From NCBI GenBank assembly GCA_032191485.1, contig JAVDOI010000011.1:16660617-16724616 (forward strand): 64,000 bases of DNA. The letters run 5' to 3'. The notes under the pieces were generated by a model. It had not been told where the DNA came from, did no database searches, and saw only the letters and a program-made list of their open reading frames with translations. The position numbers and the translations under genes were made by a program. Shown in pieces: positions 36,476 through 47,960 of the stretch. This stretch comes from Leptoclinus maculatus. Its lineage: Eukaryota > Chordata > Actinopteri > Perciformes > Stichaeidae. Positions within the stretch are counted from its first letter, which is position 1, and each line of letters opens with the position of its first letter.

Positions 36476-36617
36476 TTGTATTATATTAAATATAGATTAT
36501 ATTTTATTATATTATATCAAATATAGATTATATTTTATTATATTATATTAAATATAGATTATATAGATTATATTATATCAAGTATAGATTGTATTATATT
36601 ACATTATATCAAAAATA
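36476..36617. repeat. AT-rich tandem repeat, about 30-bp unit
   Basis: Four or so diverged copies of a unit containing AAATATAGATTATATTTTAT run through this stretch. It directly abuts, and slightly overlaps, the end of the coiled-coil frame on the minus strand. Confidence 0.7.
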
Positions 36618-37246
36618 GAACATTTGAATTTTTTCCAGGCTGAGAGTTTCTTTTTTTTCTTCCCCTCAGAGTCTGTCAGCACCTCAAAATTTGGTAAATC
36701 AGGGAGGGTGTACTTGTCCTGCTTCCTGGTCTTGTCTTGCTTCTCTCCTTGAACTTGTCAATGTCAGTTTGGAGGCCTTGACTGACCTCCTCAGCCTGGA
36801 GCTTAGTGACCTGTTTTTCTTTCAGGTCCTCCAAGTTTTTCAAATACGTCTTTTCTTTCTCAGAAGCGTTGTCCTTCAGGGTCCTGATCTCCTCGTCCAG
36901 ACTTTTCTTCTCTGCCATCAGCTGCTTTATGGCCTCCAGGTCTTCTTTGGCTTCTTCAGCTTTGGACTGTGTCTCTTTCTCAAGCTGTTCCTGAAGGCTG
37001 TCGCTCTTTACTCTTTCAGCCTCAAGCTGTTTCATACCACAGATTCATCGTATTTGAAAGTTTCAGCCTCTCAAGTTCTTGTTGGAGAGCTTCACTTTTA
37101 TCTTTCTCAACCTGGATCTCTGCTAAGAACTTTTCTTGACTGATTGCTTGAGCCGCTTTGAGCTCCCTCACTTCTTCGTGCAGGGTGCTGTTTTTCTTCT
37201 GTAGGAGCTTATTTGTCTCCACTTGTTTCTGCAATACTGCATACAA
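36599..37246 (-). pseudogene. Coiled-coil protein gene fragment, frameshifted
   Basis: I do not recognise the parent gene. Read on the minus strand, three consecutive segments in three frames each give charged, heptad-patterned sequence rich in E, K, L and Q. Segment one (37246 to about 37040) starts after a good acceptor (TTTGTATGCAG) and contains ETNKLLQKKNSTLHEEVREL. Segment two (37035 to about 36740) begins KQLEAERVKSDSLQEQLE. Segment three (about 36740-36599) reads DKYTLPDLPNFEVLTDSEG, then a lysine run and LSAWKK, before a stop in the AT repeat. The change from a coiled coil to a PDLPNFEVL tail looks like a real C-terminus. Two frame changes without splice sites suggest a decayed terminal exon or assembly errors. 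No matching upstream exon is seen. Confidence 0.55.
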
Positions 37247-38394
37247 ACAGACAGACAGAGCCTCATTGCTTTATAGTAAGATATAAGAAGCTTTGAATAT
37301 ATCACAATGACTATTTGATCTATTTGAGGCTTCCTCAATGATCTTTAAAACAGAATTATAACATAGAATTTGGAGACTTTCAATTCAGTCATCAATTTAA
37401 AAGATTAAGAAATTAGTATTCAGACATAGCAAAGCACTTAAATATATGCCTTGAAATCCAACCAACCACACACAGAACAGATTTATTACATGACTCAATA
37501 AAATGTACCAAGACGCAATGGATAAGTAAGGGTTTATGGGATAGATCAGGCATTGTGAGCTGGATTAAAGTGTGTTCTGTGTGTGTACAAACGGCAGAAG
37601 GCAGCCTGCTCCCTCTCTCTCCCTGTGATCTTTCAGCACAAGGTAATGATGACTTCCAGGGTTCACTGAGTTGGTCTACAAGCACTCCACTGACCCCCCT
37701 CTGTGCACTCAGCTCTGATGCTTGGCCGTGCAAGGAATGTTCACACATACGGACACAAACACAAACACTCAGGCATGGCCTGAAAGCTGGTGGCAATCTA
37801 ACATTCCTGACCTGGAAGACATTGGCTAAATTTGGAGACCAGTCCCCACAAAAACAGCACTGGTTGTTTGTTCAAATGCCTTAAAAGTTAACGATTTTCT
37901 GAGAAGAACCTCATGTGGCCATGCGAATTATGACTGTTGTCTGTCAGAAGCAACGGTGGTAGCAGAGTGATGTTGTTAAGGTACCGCAAAAGCTGTTAGG
38001 GAAGAGGTCTGAATGGATGGTTGGATGACACCAGCAACTACTTTTGCGCCACCCTTTTACTACCAGCTGTCAACATTGTTTTATGACCACAATCCTCCCC
38101 TAAACTTAACCACAGTATATTTTCTAACCCAAACCACAATATGTTAAGTATATATGTCTAGTATGTTATGTCTAACCTTGGCCAAGAAGTTTTTTGCCAT
38201 GCTAGTGGCATTAGAGATGCACATGTCATGGACATGTCAGTCCACCACTTTGGTCCAGAATTAAACATCTCAACAAATACAGAAAGGATTGTTATAACAT
38301 TTGTTACAGACATTTTTAGTCTCCAGAGGATAAAGCCATCTGGCTTAGGTGAACCTTTGACTTTCAGTTATTGAAAGAATGATCTTAACCTCTA
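37247..38394. other. Intergenic, no recognised feature
   Basis: No exon upstream (minus-strand sense) of the coiled-coil fragment could be identified. Short overlapping frames at 37413-37884 have no recognisable domain. Confidence 0.4.
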
Positions 38395-39850
38395 CTAGAT
38401 AGGTTGCAAGACACATCTCTTGGATGAACTGGGATGCACCTCCAGTTTAGGTGTTGTGGAAGGTAGGCTCTGTCTTGCTTGTGGTAGTGAATGGGGCTTA
38501 TCTCCAGCTTTGAGAATAGGGATGGATTTCTTCCTGGGGAGGTGTTTATTGGACTCAATGGCTGTGGTAACCACTTTTGCAACTATCTTGAGCACCTGGT
38601 CATGGGGCCAGCAGTAGAGGGCATTGGCCAAGGCTTTGGGGCAGCTGATAAGATGTTGAAAAGACCCTCGCCCCAACACATAGAGAGCAGGAAGGCGTTT
38701 TACTCTTGCCCCATGTGTGAAGGTTTGCTGGGCTCGGTAAGGCCTCATAGACAGCTTGGATCAGGAATCTGACTCAGTGGGGTGCAACTTGCCAGAAATC
38801 TTCTGCTGCAGTGTGTTTTCTCACCTTGTCCAGGCTCCTCGCTGACCCACGATCTTGCGGACCCATACCTACTCTACTCATGCGTACACCTCTTCCTGGA
38901 GGAGATGTTGTCGCTCCTTTCCTTTGGCTTTGCCAATCTGGCAGCTTGGGAAGTAGCCTAGGCCTGAACGCTTTGTTACCACCGTCCCAACAAGAGCCTC
39001 CTCCCTTAACTGTGCCTCTGCCACCTGCAACTCTATGGCAGCACTCAACTTTTTTCCTGTACGGACCTCAATGCAAGTTACTGCCACTTTGGGGTCCCTG
39101 GAGTTTCTGTACTGTATGGCTTCTCTTGTTTGTGTCACCACAAATTCTTCCGAGAGGCTCCTGGAGGGGAGCTGTAGGGTGTTGGTGGACCCGTACAGCA
39201 CTGTTTAAGCTCCTTGTCAGGCCAATCAACCTTTGCATGATTGCTGATGACTGACGATGTTCTTCTCGAGGGCTTCCACAATCGATATAGGAGCATCACA
39301 TAGTAGTAGGGGCCACAAAACCCTGGGCAGAATGGCATACTGGTATATCCAAGTCTTCATCAGCCTCAGTACAAACACGGCCCCAGACTCCTCCAGCAAC
39401 TTAGTGATCTGGCTAAAAGAAGAGTTGTCAACCAGTGGAGGTGTGCCGAGAATGGCAGAGGCTGATTTTGCCGCCTAACCAACTGCCTGAACCTCTTTCC
39501 ACTTCGGTTCCTTCATGTCAAACTTACTTGTAGGGGGTGCTGGGCTTTGTTGTGGCTGCTCTGCTTATCACCAATCAGCTTCTTGGTCAAGCCAAAGGTG
39601 TTAGCAATGAAAGATGTTCTTCTGCCACTTTTTGGGCCTCTCTTTTCCTTGTCTTAGGTGCCACTGTGCTCTATGAAGAGTCATGAGCTTTTTCTTTCGG
39701 ATGTCTCGCAGTTCTGCTAGTGGCTCGTGTTCCTCTTCACTGGCCACCTTGTACATCTTCTTGATAGTTCTCTGCTCTTGCTGTAACTGTTGTATTATGT
39801 TGTCCCTCCTGTTCTTGTTTTCCCCTGTTTCGACATGGCTGTATCTCTAG
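38395..39850 (-). mobile_element. Non-LTR retroelement ORF, RT core deleted
   Basis: Minus-strand frames match, in order, parts of a large non-LTR polyprotein common in fish and usually annotated as R2-like. A 70-aa N-terminal linker at about 39835-39625 is rich in R, K and E and contains LAELRDIRKKKLMTLHRAQ. After a short junction near 39460-39550 the frame resumes with TWIYQYAILPRVLWPLL (about 39370-39320), then the C-terminal part SLSEEFVVTQTREAIQYRNS (about 39150) and KERQHLLQEEVYA. The final part, in another frame at 38748-38395, includes WPHDQVLKIVAKVV. The reverse-transcriptase palm expected between linker and C-terminal part is missing, so this is an internally deleted, inactive copy. 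Identification rests on remembered family pattern. Confidence 0.6.
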
Positions 39851-40109
39851 GTCGCATAGCTGGCAATGATAGTTGTCCCTGCCTGAATCAGTCTGTCAGC
39901 ATCGACATTGGCTGTTGTTTGTAAGATTCCACACACATCCTCTTCAAACTGCTGTCATTCACTCCTGTTGTTTGATGGAGCGCATTTGATCCGCAGTTAT
40001 TGGAGAAACTAAACTCTTGGATTTTGGACATTCAAGGTCCCTAGGGGGCGAACCTTACAATCGTTGGTGATCTTTTGCCGACTTTATGTTTTGTGGCAAT
40101 TAGAAAACT

Positions 40110-40232
40110 TAACATGCTAAACATCAGCATGTTAATCTTGTCATTGTGAGTGTGCTGTCATGCTGATGTTAGCATCTAATTTAAAGCACTGCTATGCTCA
40201 CTTTCACAGACCTGCTAACATAACTTTAGACA
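40110..40232. repeat. Dispersed teleost repeat, MITE-like
   Basis: AACATGCTAAACATCAGCATG and TGCTGATGTTAGCATCTAAT with AAAGCACTGCTATG resemble a short dispersed repeat very common in fish introns. Two blocks are mutually inverted (CATCAGCATG and CATGCTGATG). Recognised from memory and not placed in a named family. Confidence 0.5.
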
Positions 40233-41747
40233 ATTAGCCTTGTTTCAACTCAATCCATGATCTTCCCCTAACCATAACCAAATGGATGAACCAAATCAAA
40301 CCTTAGCCATAGAGGTGTCGGATCAGAAATGGAGATATGAATCGTATTTGTGGCGGCTGTATGCGTTTTTTATCTGGAAAGTGTTGACAAAGATTCCGAT
40401 AGGAGCAAAGGATCATGAATCAGCATTTGGAATTGCTTTTTATAACATATTAATGAAATCAGCCAATACCTTGGATGCAGACTAATATAGCATTGGCTAA
40501 CAATGATTAGTAGGTTTTTTCTGCAAAAGCCCCTCAGAGCTTTTATATGAAGTTTATGGTGTTTATCCAACTGCTTCTGTGTGTTTTTCGTTCAGTATCA
40601 CTCGATTTAGATTTTCCCCTTTCTCCTTCTTCTGCTTCTACATTTAGCCCGTCTGTTTCTTTCTCCTATTCTCTTTCTCTTGCTTGAAGAGCAGTGGATA
40701 GGGGAGAGAAAGTGAGTAAAAGTGAGCCTTACAACCCCATAAGACTGGACTCCATCAGCCATGCATCATTGGTAACCACACTCTCATATGCTTATGTCAG
40801 ATGTTATAAAGTGCCCACGTGGGCCTTATGAAGGACCCCTGTGTGCCATCTCTAATAAAGGGCCCTTCTATCCTCACGGCGACTCACAGAGTGGTCTGGC
40901 CAGGGGCTCGATCCTAAAAATAAAGAAACAAGCATATGCATTTTAGAAATTGGTATATTTCTGTCATAGAGAATTCATGCACACTCACTGATGCTCACAC
41001 CAGAGATTTATTTAGAAGACAAATAAAAAAAGAAAAAAGAAAGGGTACTTCATGGGTTTTAATTAAAACGATTCATTACAATTTTATAGGCTGACAGCAG
41101 CACAAAAATATGCAGTCTTCTGACCCTTTTTTCAGACGGCATTGGGATGAGGTTGGGAACATGTTGGTCAGCAATGCTGTTTACAGAACTGCCAAGCACA
41201 TAAATTCATCTTCACTCCCTGTGAGTTGACATATTGTCAAAATAGTAGCACTTAATCAGAGAGATTTCCCCAAGGAACAAAATGTACAGAGCAAACAGAA
41301 ACACCCATGCACAGTTTGTACCTCCCACGACTCACACCAGAGAATTTGTGTCCCAAAGCACTTCTGGCACATGAAATGAGGGAGCTGCATCTAAAGCCAG
41401 GCTGACAACCCATTTAATCAGACCTATATTGCTTGATTTGTTTAGGAAATGTGGGCGCTTGATTTTTTTTTAAAGAATTTGAATATTTTTCCTACTTAAA
41501 GCCACTATTAGCAATATTCTTATACTAACAATTGATCACATGACTTCGTGTATGTGAAAGGGGTCACTCGTAGTGATGAACCCACAGGTAATTATCACCA
41601 GCCTCTTCTACTCCCCTCATTTTTAGAGAGCATTATGACTATAGTATCTTTCAACTCATTGTTTTGGTTTTCTAGCCCCAACTCATGCCTCTCTCTCTCA
41701 CTGCTTGGTCGCAATACCCCACTTTTTTATCAAAGAAGTACTAAAAT
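40233..41747. other. Intergenic, no gene recognised
   Basis: AT-rich. A frame at 40282-40485 is 67 aa with no recognised domain. Nothing else supported. Confidence 0.4.
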
Positions 41748-41749
41748 CA

Positions 41750-42075
41750 GACTGTAAACTGGCAGACTGGCTGCCCGACGGACTAGCTAGTGAACATAGT
41801 GGAGCATTTAGCAGCTAATGAGCCAGATATTCCCCTCAAGAGTTGGTAGAAGCCATAAACAGTGCTAAAAAGAGAGAATACTGGACTCGTTATAAGGTGA
41901 CCAGAAACACAACTCCAAATGAATGCCAATGTTTCCAATCTGTTGGCCGGATGTGCAAATAGACAACTGTACTAACAAGTCCTTCATATCAAGTTAAAAG
42001 GTGATAATATCTCAGTGTTGTGTTTAGAGCTTATTCCTGCTGCCCCCAAGTGGCAAAATATATTAGTTATTGCAG
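41750..42075. repeat. Dispersed teleost repeat, non-autonomous element
   Basis: The stretch with GACTAGCTAGTGAACATAGT, GAGCATTTAGCAGCTAATGA and GCTAAAAAGAGAGAATACTG, ending near CCCCCAAGTGGC, resembles a repeat family scattered through many perciform genomes. I recognise the pattern but cannot name the family or its ends. Confidence 0.5.
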
Positions 42076-43970
42076 GTTTAACTAAAGTAACAAAAACTTA
42101 TGGATGTCTTTTAATTATTCCGCGTGCAGTGTGCACTACATTGACAACTGAGATTAGCCTAGCTTAGCTCAATTTAGATCAGTTATTAAAGTATACTAAC
42201 AATTTCATTCTTTCAGTTACATCAGCCCAATGCCGGATGAATGCAATTATGCTAGTTTAGAAAACGTTTCCAACAATCATGTGTTCTAATTTCGTATGGT
42301 ACGAACTTGTGTAAGTTAATCAAAGAAAAGCTGATCAGCTAATTGTACAAAGTATTAAACGCTGGTGAGGGTGTAATGTATTTCCTAACCTTTAACAAGG
42401 CCTGCTACTTGACCCAAAGACCTCCAGGAACTGGGCCAAGCTGAGGTATGCTCACCATACCTTTAAAATGCAGCAGAGACAGAAAGGGAAATAGCATGAC
42501 ACAACTATCCACTTAAAACCATTCTCTGACATACAGACGAGCTCTTCCTCCTTTTTTGATTTCCTATCTTCCTCTTTATGCTCTGAGGCTCTTCATCCTA
42601 TTCCTCCTCACTCACTCACTCACTCACTCACTCACTTCTTTTGTCTGTGATGACGCTAGCAAAGGGGTAATTGGAATGTGTGCACGTCTTCACGCAAGTG
42701 TGGGGTGATGGGGGTGGGGGTGGTTGTTGGGCCTCTGCGCCGCGGATGTCATAATTAGGAACTGGAATTCTGGGAATTCCTGGTAAGGTTGGACGGTCCT
42801 AGAACTTTTCATCTCCTGCAGCAGCCCAGCCCCCTCTCAGCCGCTGCCCTTCTACGGAAAAATACAACATGTTCCAACACACACCATCACAGCAATCAAT
42901 TACTGAACTGTAACCCTGACTAACCCTAACAGTAGAAAACACATTATAAGCAACAAATATCCCAAAACGTCAAATTGTAACCTCATGGCACTGAGGTTCA
43001 CAAGCATCTGTGACATGCTGGTTTGATCTGGACCCAACCACTAATTCATGGGCTGGCTAATTAACCTCAACTATTCTAAATATATCATGTGCTTTGTTTA
43101 TACCAGAAAACAGTTCTTTCCAAACAAGAAAAAAAAATGCTAAATGCACTCCTGATCAGTACAATAAAATTCTTTATTCTTTACAAACAGGTAGTCTTAT
43201 TTGAGGCTGTCCAATGGTGTTTTCTGTAGACACAGGCGCCAGTATAGAAACAATTAAGACATGTCAAAAAACACTTTTCTAATGAGCTACCTAAAAGGTT
43301 TTATTGCTCACTAATGCATAGTCTTAGGGTCCAACATGTGTCTGAGGGGCACTGGATAATCACAGACACAAATACGAATTTCTTCTTCATCTTAGAACTC
43401 CAAACAGCCACACAAAACAAAGTTGACGAGTTCGTAAAAAATACGTTTAATATTGTTATTTTTAGTTTTTGGTGCTAAAACAGAGAAGTGGGTTAGCCTT
43501 TTTATGCCATTTTTAGCAGCTGGTTCACAATTTAAAAGTGCATGATGCAACCAAAAACATTTGGCTGTGATCACCCAAACATTTTAAACAGCCTCATTCA
43601 CCATCCTACTAGTATTACTTCTTGTGTTGCGGAACTAAAGAGTGGTTTCTGCTCCCAACTTTACCCATGAAGTCTACCTTCTTGTGTGGACACCTTTAAA
43701 CAAATAGACCTGGAATCACATCGCTCTCAGAAATTTGAGAGCACTGCTAAATTCAATTTAGTTTGGCAGCTTTAGTGATGTGGGGGCATGCCACCTATTA
43801 GTTTTTTACAGGTTGGTCTAGCATTTGCTGTAATTGGTCGTGTTTATGCCAGTCTTGCTTTGTGGAGATAATCACATAAGAAACACATTGAATAGCAGAA
43901 GCAGAAAGCAGATTTGCAAAACCACAAAACCATATTTAGAAATTCAAAAACCTGAGGCTACAGCCAATGA

Positions 43971-44005
<35 letters not shown>

Positions 44006-46032
44006 GAAGGATTCATATCATATAGGGCAGAAGTTTTATGTTGTGTGTGTGTGTGTGTAAGGGAGGCAGTCAGTCACTTGTTTCTGTCATGTTTGGAGCG
44101 CTGCCAGGAGAAGTTGTGTACTCCCTTGAACAGGTGAATTGAGTGAAGCTGAAGAGCCATGCGGTCCAAAAATGCCTCAGAGGCTATATTGGGTCAAATT
44201 AGTTCAAATCAGAAGACGTATACATTACACAGTCCGTTTATTCATTTATTTTCCATATTTCCAGCGAGTGAATAAATGAATGCATAAATGGATAAATGAG
44301 GCTGCCATATGCCCTCTCAAACACATTTACACACCGGAGCCCACGATTTGGTCTTACAGTGGAAAGGGGTATTGTTCCACTGCAAGAATACTGTGAGCCA
44401 GCTTGTCTTCTAACACAGTCTAATGAGGCAGGAACAAATGACTATCCACTCTAACACTCTTTCTCTACGTGCACATCGCTGAATATTGTCAATTATCCCC
44501 CATGTCTTGGCTGACCTGACTGAATGTGGGTCACTGGCTACACAATCACCTGGTAATTACCACAGAGTAAACAAGCCAAGCCAGGGGAGAAGTTTTAATG
44601 ATTGTCAGGCTGCCACAAAGGACCCTTCATCTCTAATGAGGGGTAAGTGTGTCATATTATGTTGCACAATTGTTGGACCTGATCGTCATGATAAATATAG
44701 CATCCCTGGATCCAATATTATGGGATTGAGGACATTTTAGGACATCAGTGTGATCAAATATAAGTGTAACCCAGAAAGGCTCCCTTTGCCTCAAGGATGC
44801 TGTCCAAAATGACCTTACATAATAAGCCCTTTGCCCAGTTCTTGAATCAGATGATTAATTGCTCACCGGTCTTTTCAGCAGCTATGACACTATGTGCCAC
44901 CCACGGAGTCCGCTCTGGCCTCATGTCTCACTCTCATTAAATGGGGCCTTTGTGTCCCAGCTGCTCTCTTTTGTTCCAGCATGCCCACCTATCAGAGGGG
45001 TCGACCCCTGTGTCTCTAGCCATGATGACATCACCTCTGCCCTCATCGAGGCTATAGCAGCCAAGGTGAGGGCTCTCATGGGCAGCTACGGGCCATCTCT
45101 TTCTCCTTATCACTCAATCACTCCTTTGTGCTGGCGAGGCCTGTGGGCTTATATGGACAGTAATGAGACGGAGCACTTTGTAATCTGCCAGTGCTCTAGC
45201 AAATATAACCCATACAGAGAAAATTCTATAATAGCACATTGTTTGAGGCAAGTTAAGTGAGGGTCTGAGATGTGGCGCTTTCACGCCGGTTGGAATCAGA
45301 GCCCAGAGTTTGCCTGCTGAGCTGGGCCAGTAAAACCTCTCTTTTCCCGAGTCAGGTGAGTTAACACACCAAAGAGTGCATTAATAGGAGGGGGAGAGAA
45401 AGATTTTGCAGCTCAATGTTACAAAATTGCATATTTTTTTTCTGTTGTGGTATGCACACTCGCAGTGCAAAACATCAAGTTTACATGCTCTTTAATGAGT
45501 TGAGACACTTTTTCAACTTCTTGGACTCTGTTGGATGAGGCCAAACATGCACTGTCATGCTGCTAAAAGAGCTTGTTTTTCTTAAATGTGGCTCCCAAAA
45601 TGTAGACATTTAGGAGACACAAGGTTTTCACCGGACACCATGCACACACACACACACACACAACCACAGTCAAACTGAGCCAAATTTAGAAACTAAGATA
45701 TTATCTTCAGGTTCCTCGAAGACATTGGTATTTTATATTTCACGGCTTCTTCTTCTCACAGCCAAACCCTGCTCCCTTCTCATGCTCTTTCTCCCGAGAG
45801 GTTTTATAAACTATGTGAATCTGTAATCAGCTTTGATTTACTGCTCATATTTTGTTTTAGACTTGTCTGTTTTTGAGCCATGTCCTGCATCAGTCTAAAT
45901 GAACCTCTAATGCCAAATGTTGTTATTGAGAACAAATACGTGGCATTCTTGAGAGAGTCAGTTTATTGCATGAAATACAGTCGAGCTCAGTGTAAAACTG
46001 GCACGTATATTGAAGTTGCATATTTTCTCATT
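42076..46032. other. Intergenic with short microsatellites
   Basis: Holds a (CTCA)n tract at about 42606-42636, (AT)n plus (AC)n at 43970-44004, (TG)n at 44042-44058 and (CA)n at 45643-45662. An open frame of 133 codons at 44859-45260 has no recognised domain. No gene is supported. Confidence 0.4.
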
Positions 46033-46033
46033 T

Positions 46034-46090
46034 TAAAGGAATAATTCCACATATTGGCAAACATGTATTCACTTTCTTGCTGCCAATCTT
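46034..46090. repeat. Short dispersed teleost repeat fragment
   Basis: TAAAGGAATAATTCCACATA followed by TTGGCAAACATG and TTCACTTTCTTGC matches the start of a dispersed element common in fish. It is only a fragment. Confidence 0.45.
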
Positions 46091-46859
<769 letters not shown>

Positions 46860-47664
46860 GCCAGCCTGGCCTCTTTGTTGTGGTTTCATTGGTTGATCAC
46901 TTGCCAGGGCCCCAGGGGTCCCAACTCGGAACACATGTCTGCTTTCTGTATGTTTACAGTACAGCAGTCAAAGCGAATGAACGTTACTCCTGTCAAAGCA
47001 TACTTGTCTATTCTGGACAGCATCACCAAAAGGAGACAATGCCTTCACCCAACATAAACATGAAACACACTCTAATACCTCTGAAACAAGACAACAGATT
47101 AAATATAGAAATAAAAATATAAACATATCACTCTAGCTGTCACGCGACCATCCGGGGCAACCAGACTGTGACAGTCGTCACACTAGATACTACAGGATTG
47201 TCATTACAGGCAGTGACGTCTCTGCATTGTGTTAAAATATTCGGGTGACCATAACAGATGCAGCCAAGTTATGACTGACAAATGTTTGGGGGAAGAAGGT
47301 CTTCATATAAAATGACACACTTTCATTACATTTTGAACATATACTGTAGTTAAACTTTTAATCCAAAATGGGATATATTTCATTGCTCCCTCTGCTACTG
47401 ACAATTATCAGGTGATATGATTGAAAGCTCCAGAATAGCCTCTAACTGGAGGTTGAGGTGAGAATTCTTTGTCAAATTGAAATGTAGTTCAAATATGTGT
47501 TATAGATATCTTTCAAAATATACAGTTGGCCGCTGCCTGCTCACTCCTTGCAAGCTGATCTGAAAAATGTGATTATTTTAAACCTTGTGAATGAAGTTTA
47601 AAATCATGGTTGTTCATTAATTTGATCGGTCAAACCTCTGAATGTTCTTGTTCCCAGATGATTG

Positions 47665-47960
47665 CAAGATGGCGCCGCAGATGGCAGCCTCGGTACTGCG
47701 CTCTCTCGTACTTCCATTGACACTGTTGTTGTATTGTTGTATAGGGTTATGTTCTTATATTTATATTGTACATAGTCGTTAAATGTTTATGCTTACATCT
47801 GTTCTACTTTTTTGTTTTTTGTTGTCCTTGTTTTTTATTTTTGTTCCTGTTTATTTGTAAATTCTGTGTATGTATGTGGAGAGCAACGAAAAACCGGAGT
47901 CAAATTCCTTGTATGCGTACGCATACATGTCCATTAAAGCTGATTCTGATTCTGATTCAG
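47665..47960 (+). mobile_element. LINE/SINE 3' end with GATTCT tail
   Basis: The element begins at GCAAGATGGCGCCGCAG and ends in tandem GATTCT units (47942-47958). The 3' region GGAGTCAAATTCCTTG plus the 18-bp perfect palindrome at 47910-47927 and then CATTAAAGCTGATTCTGATT is a familiar fish retroposon tail. About 295 bp, no coding capacity. Confidence 0.65.
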
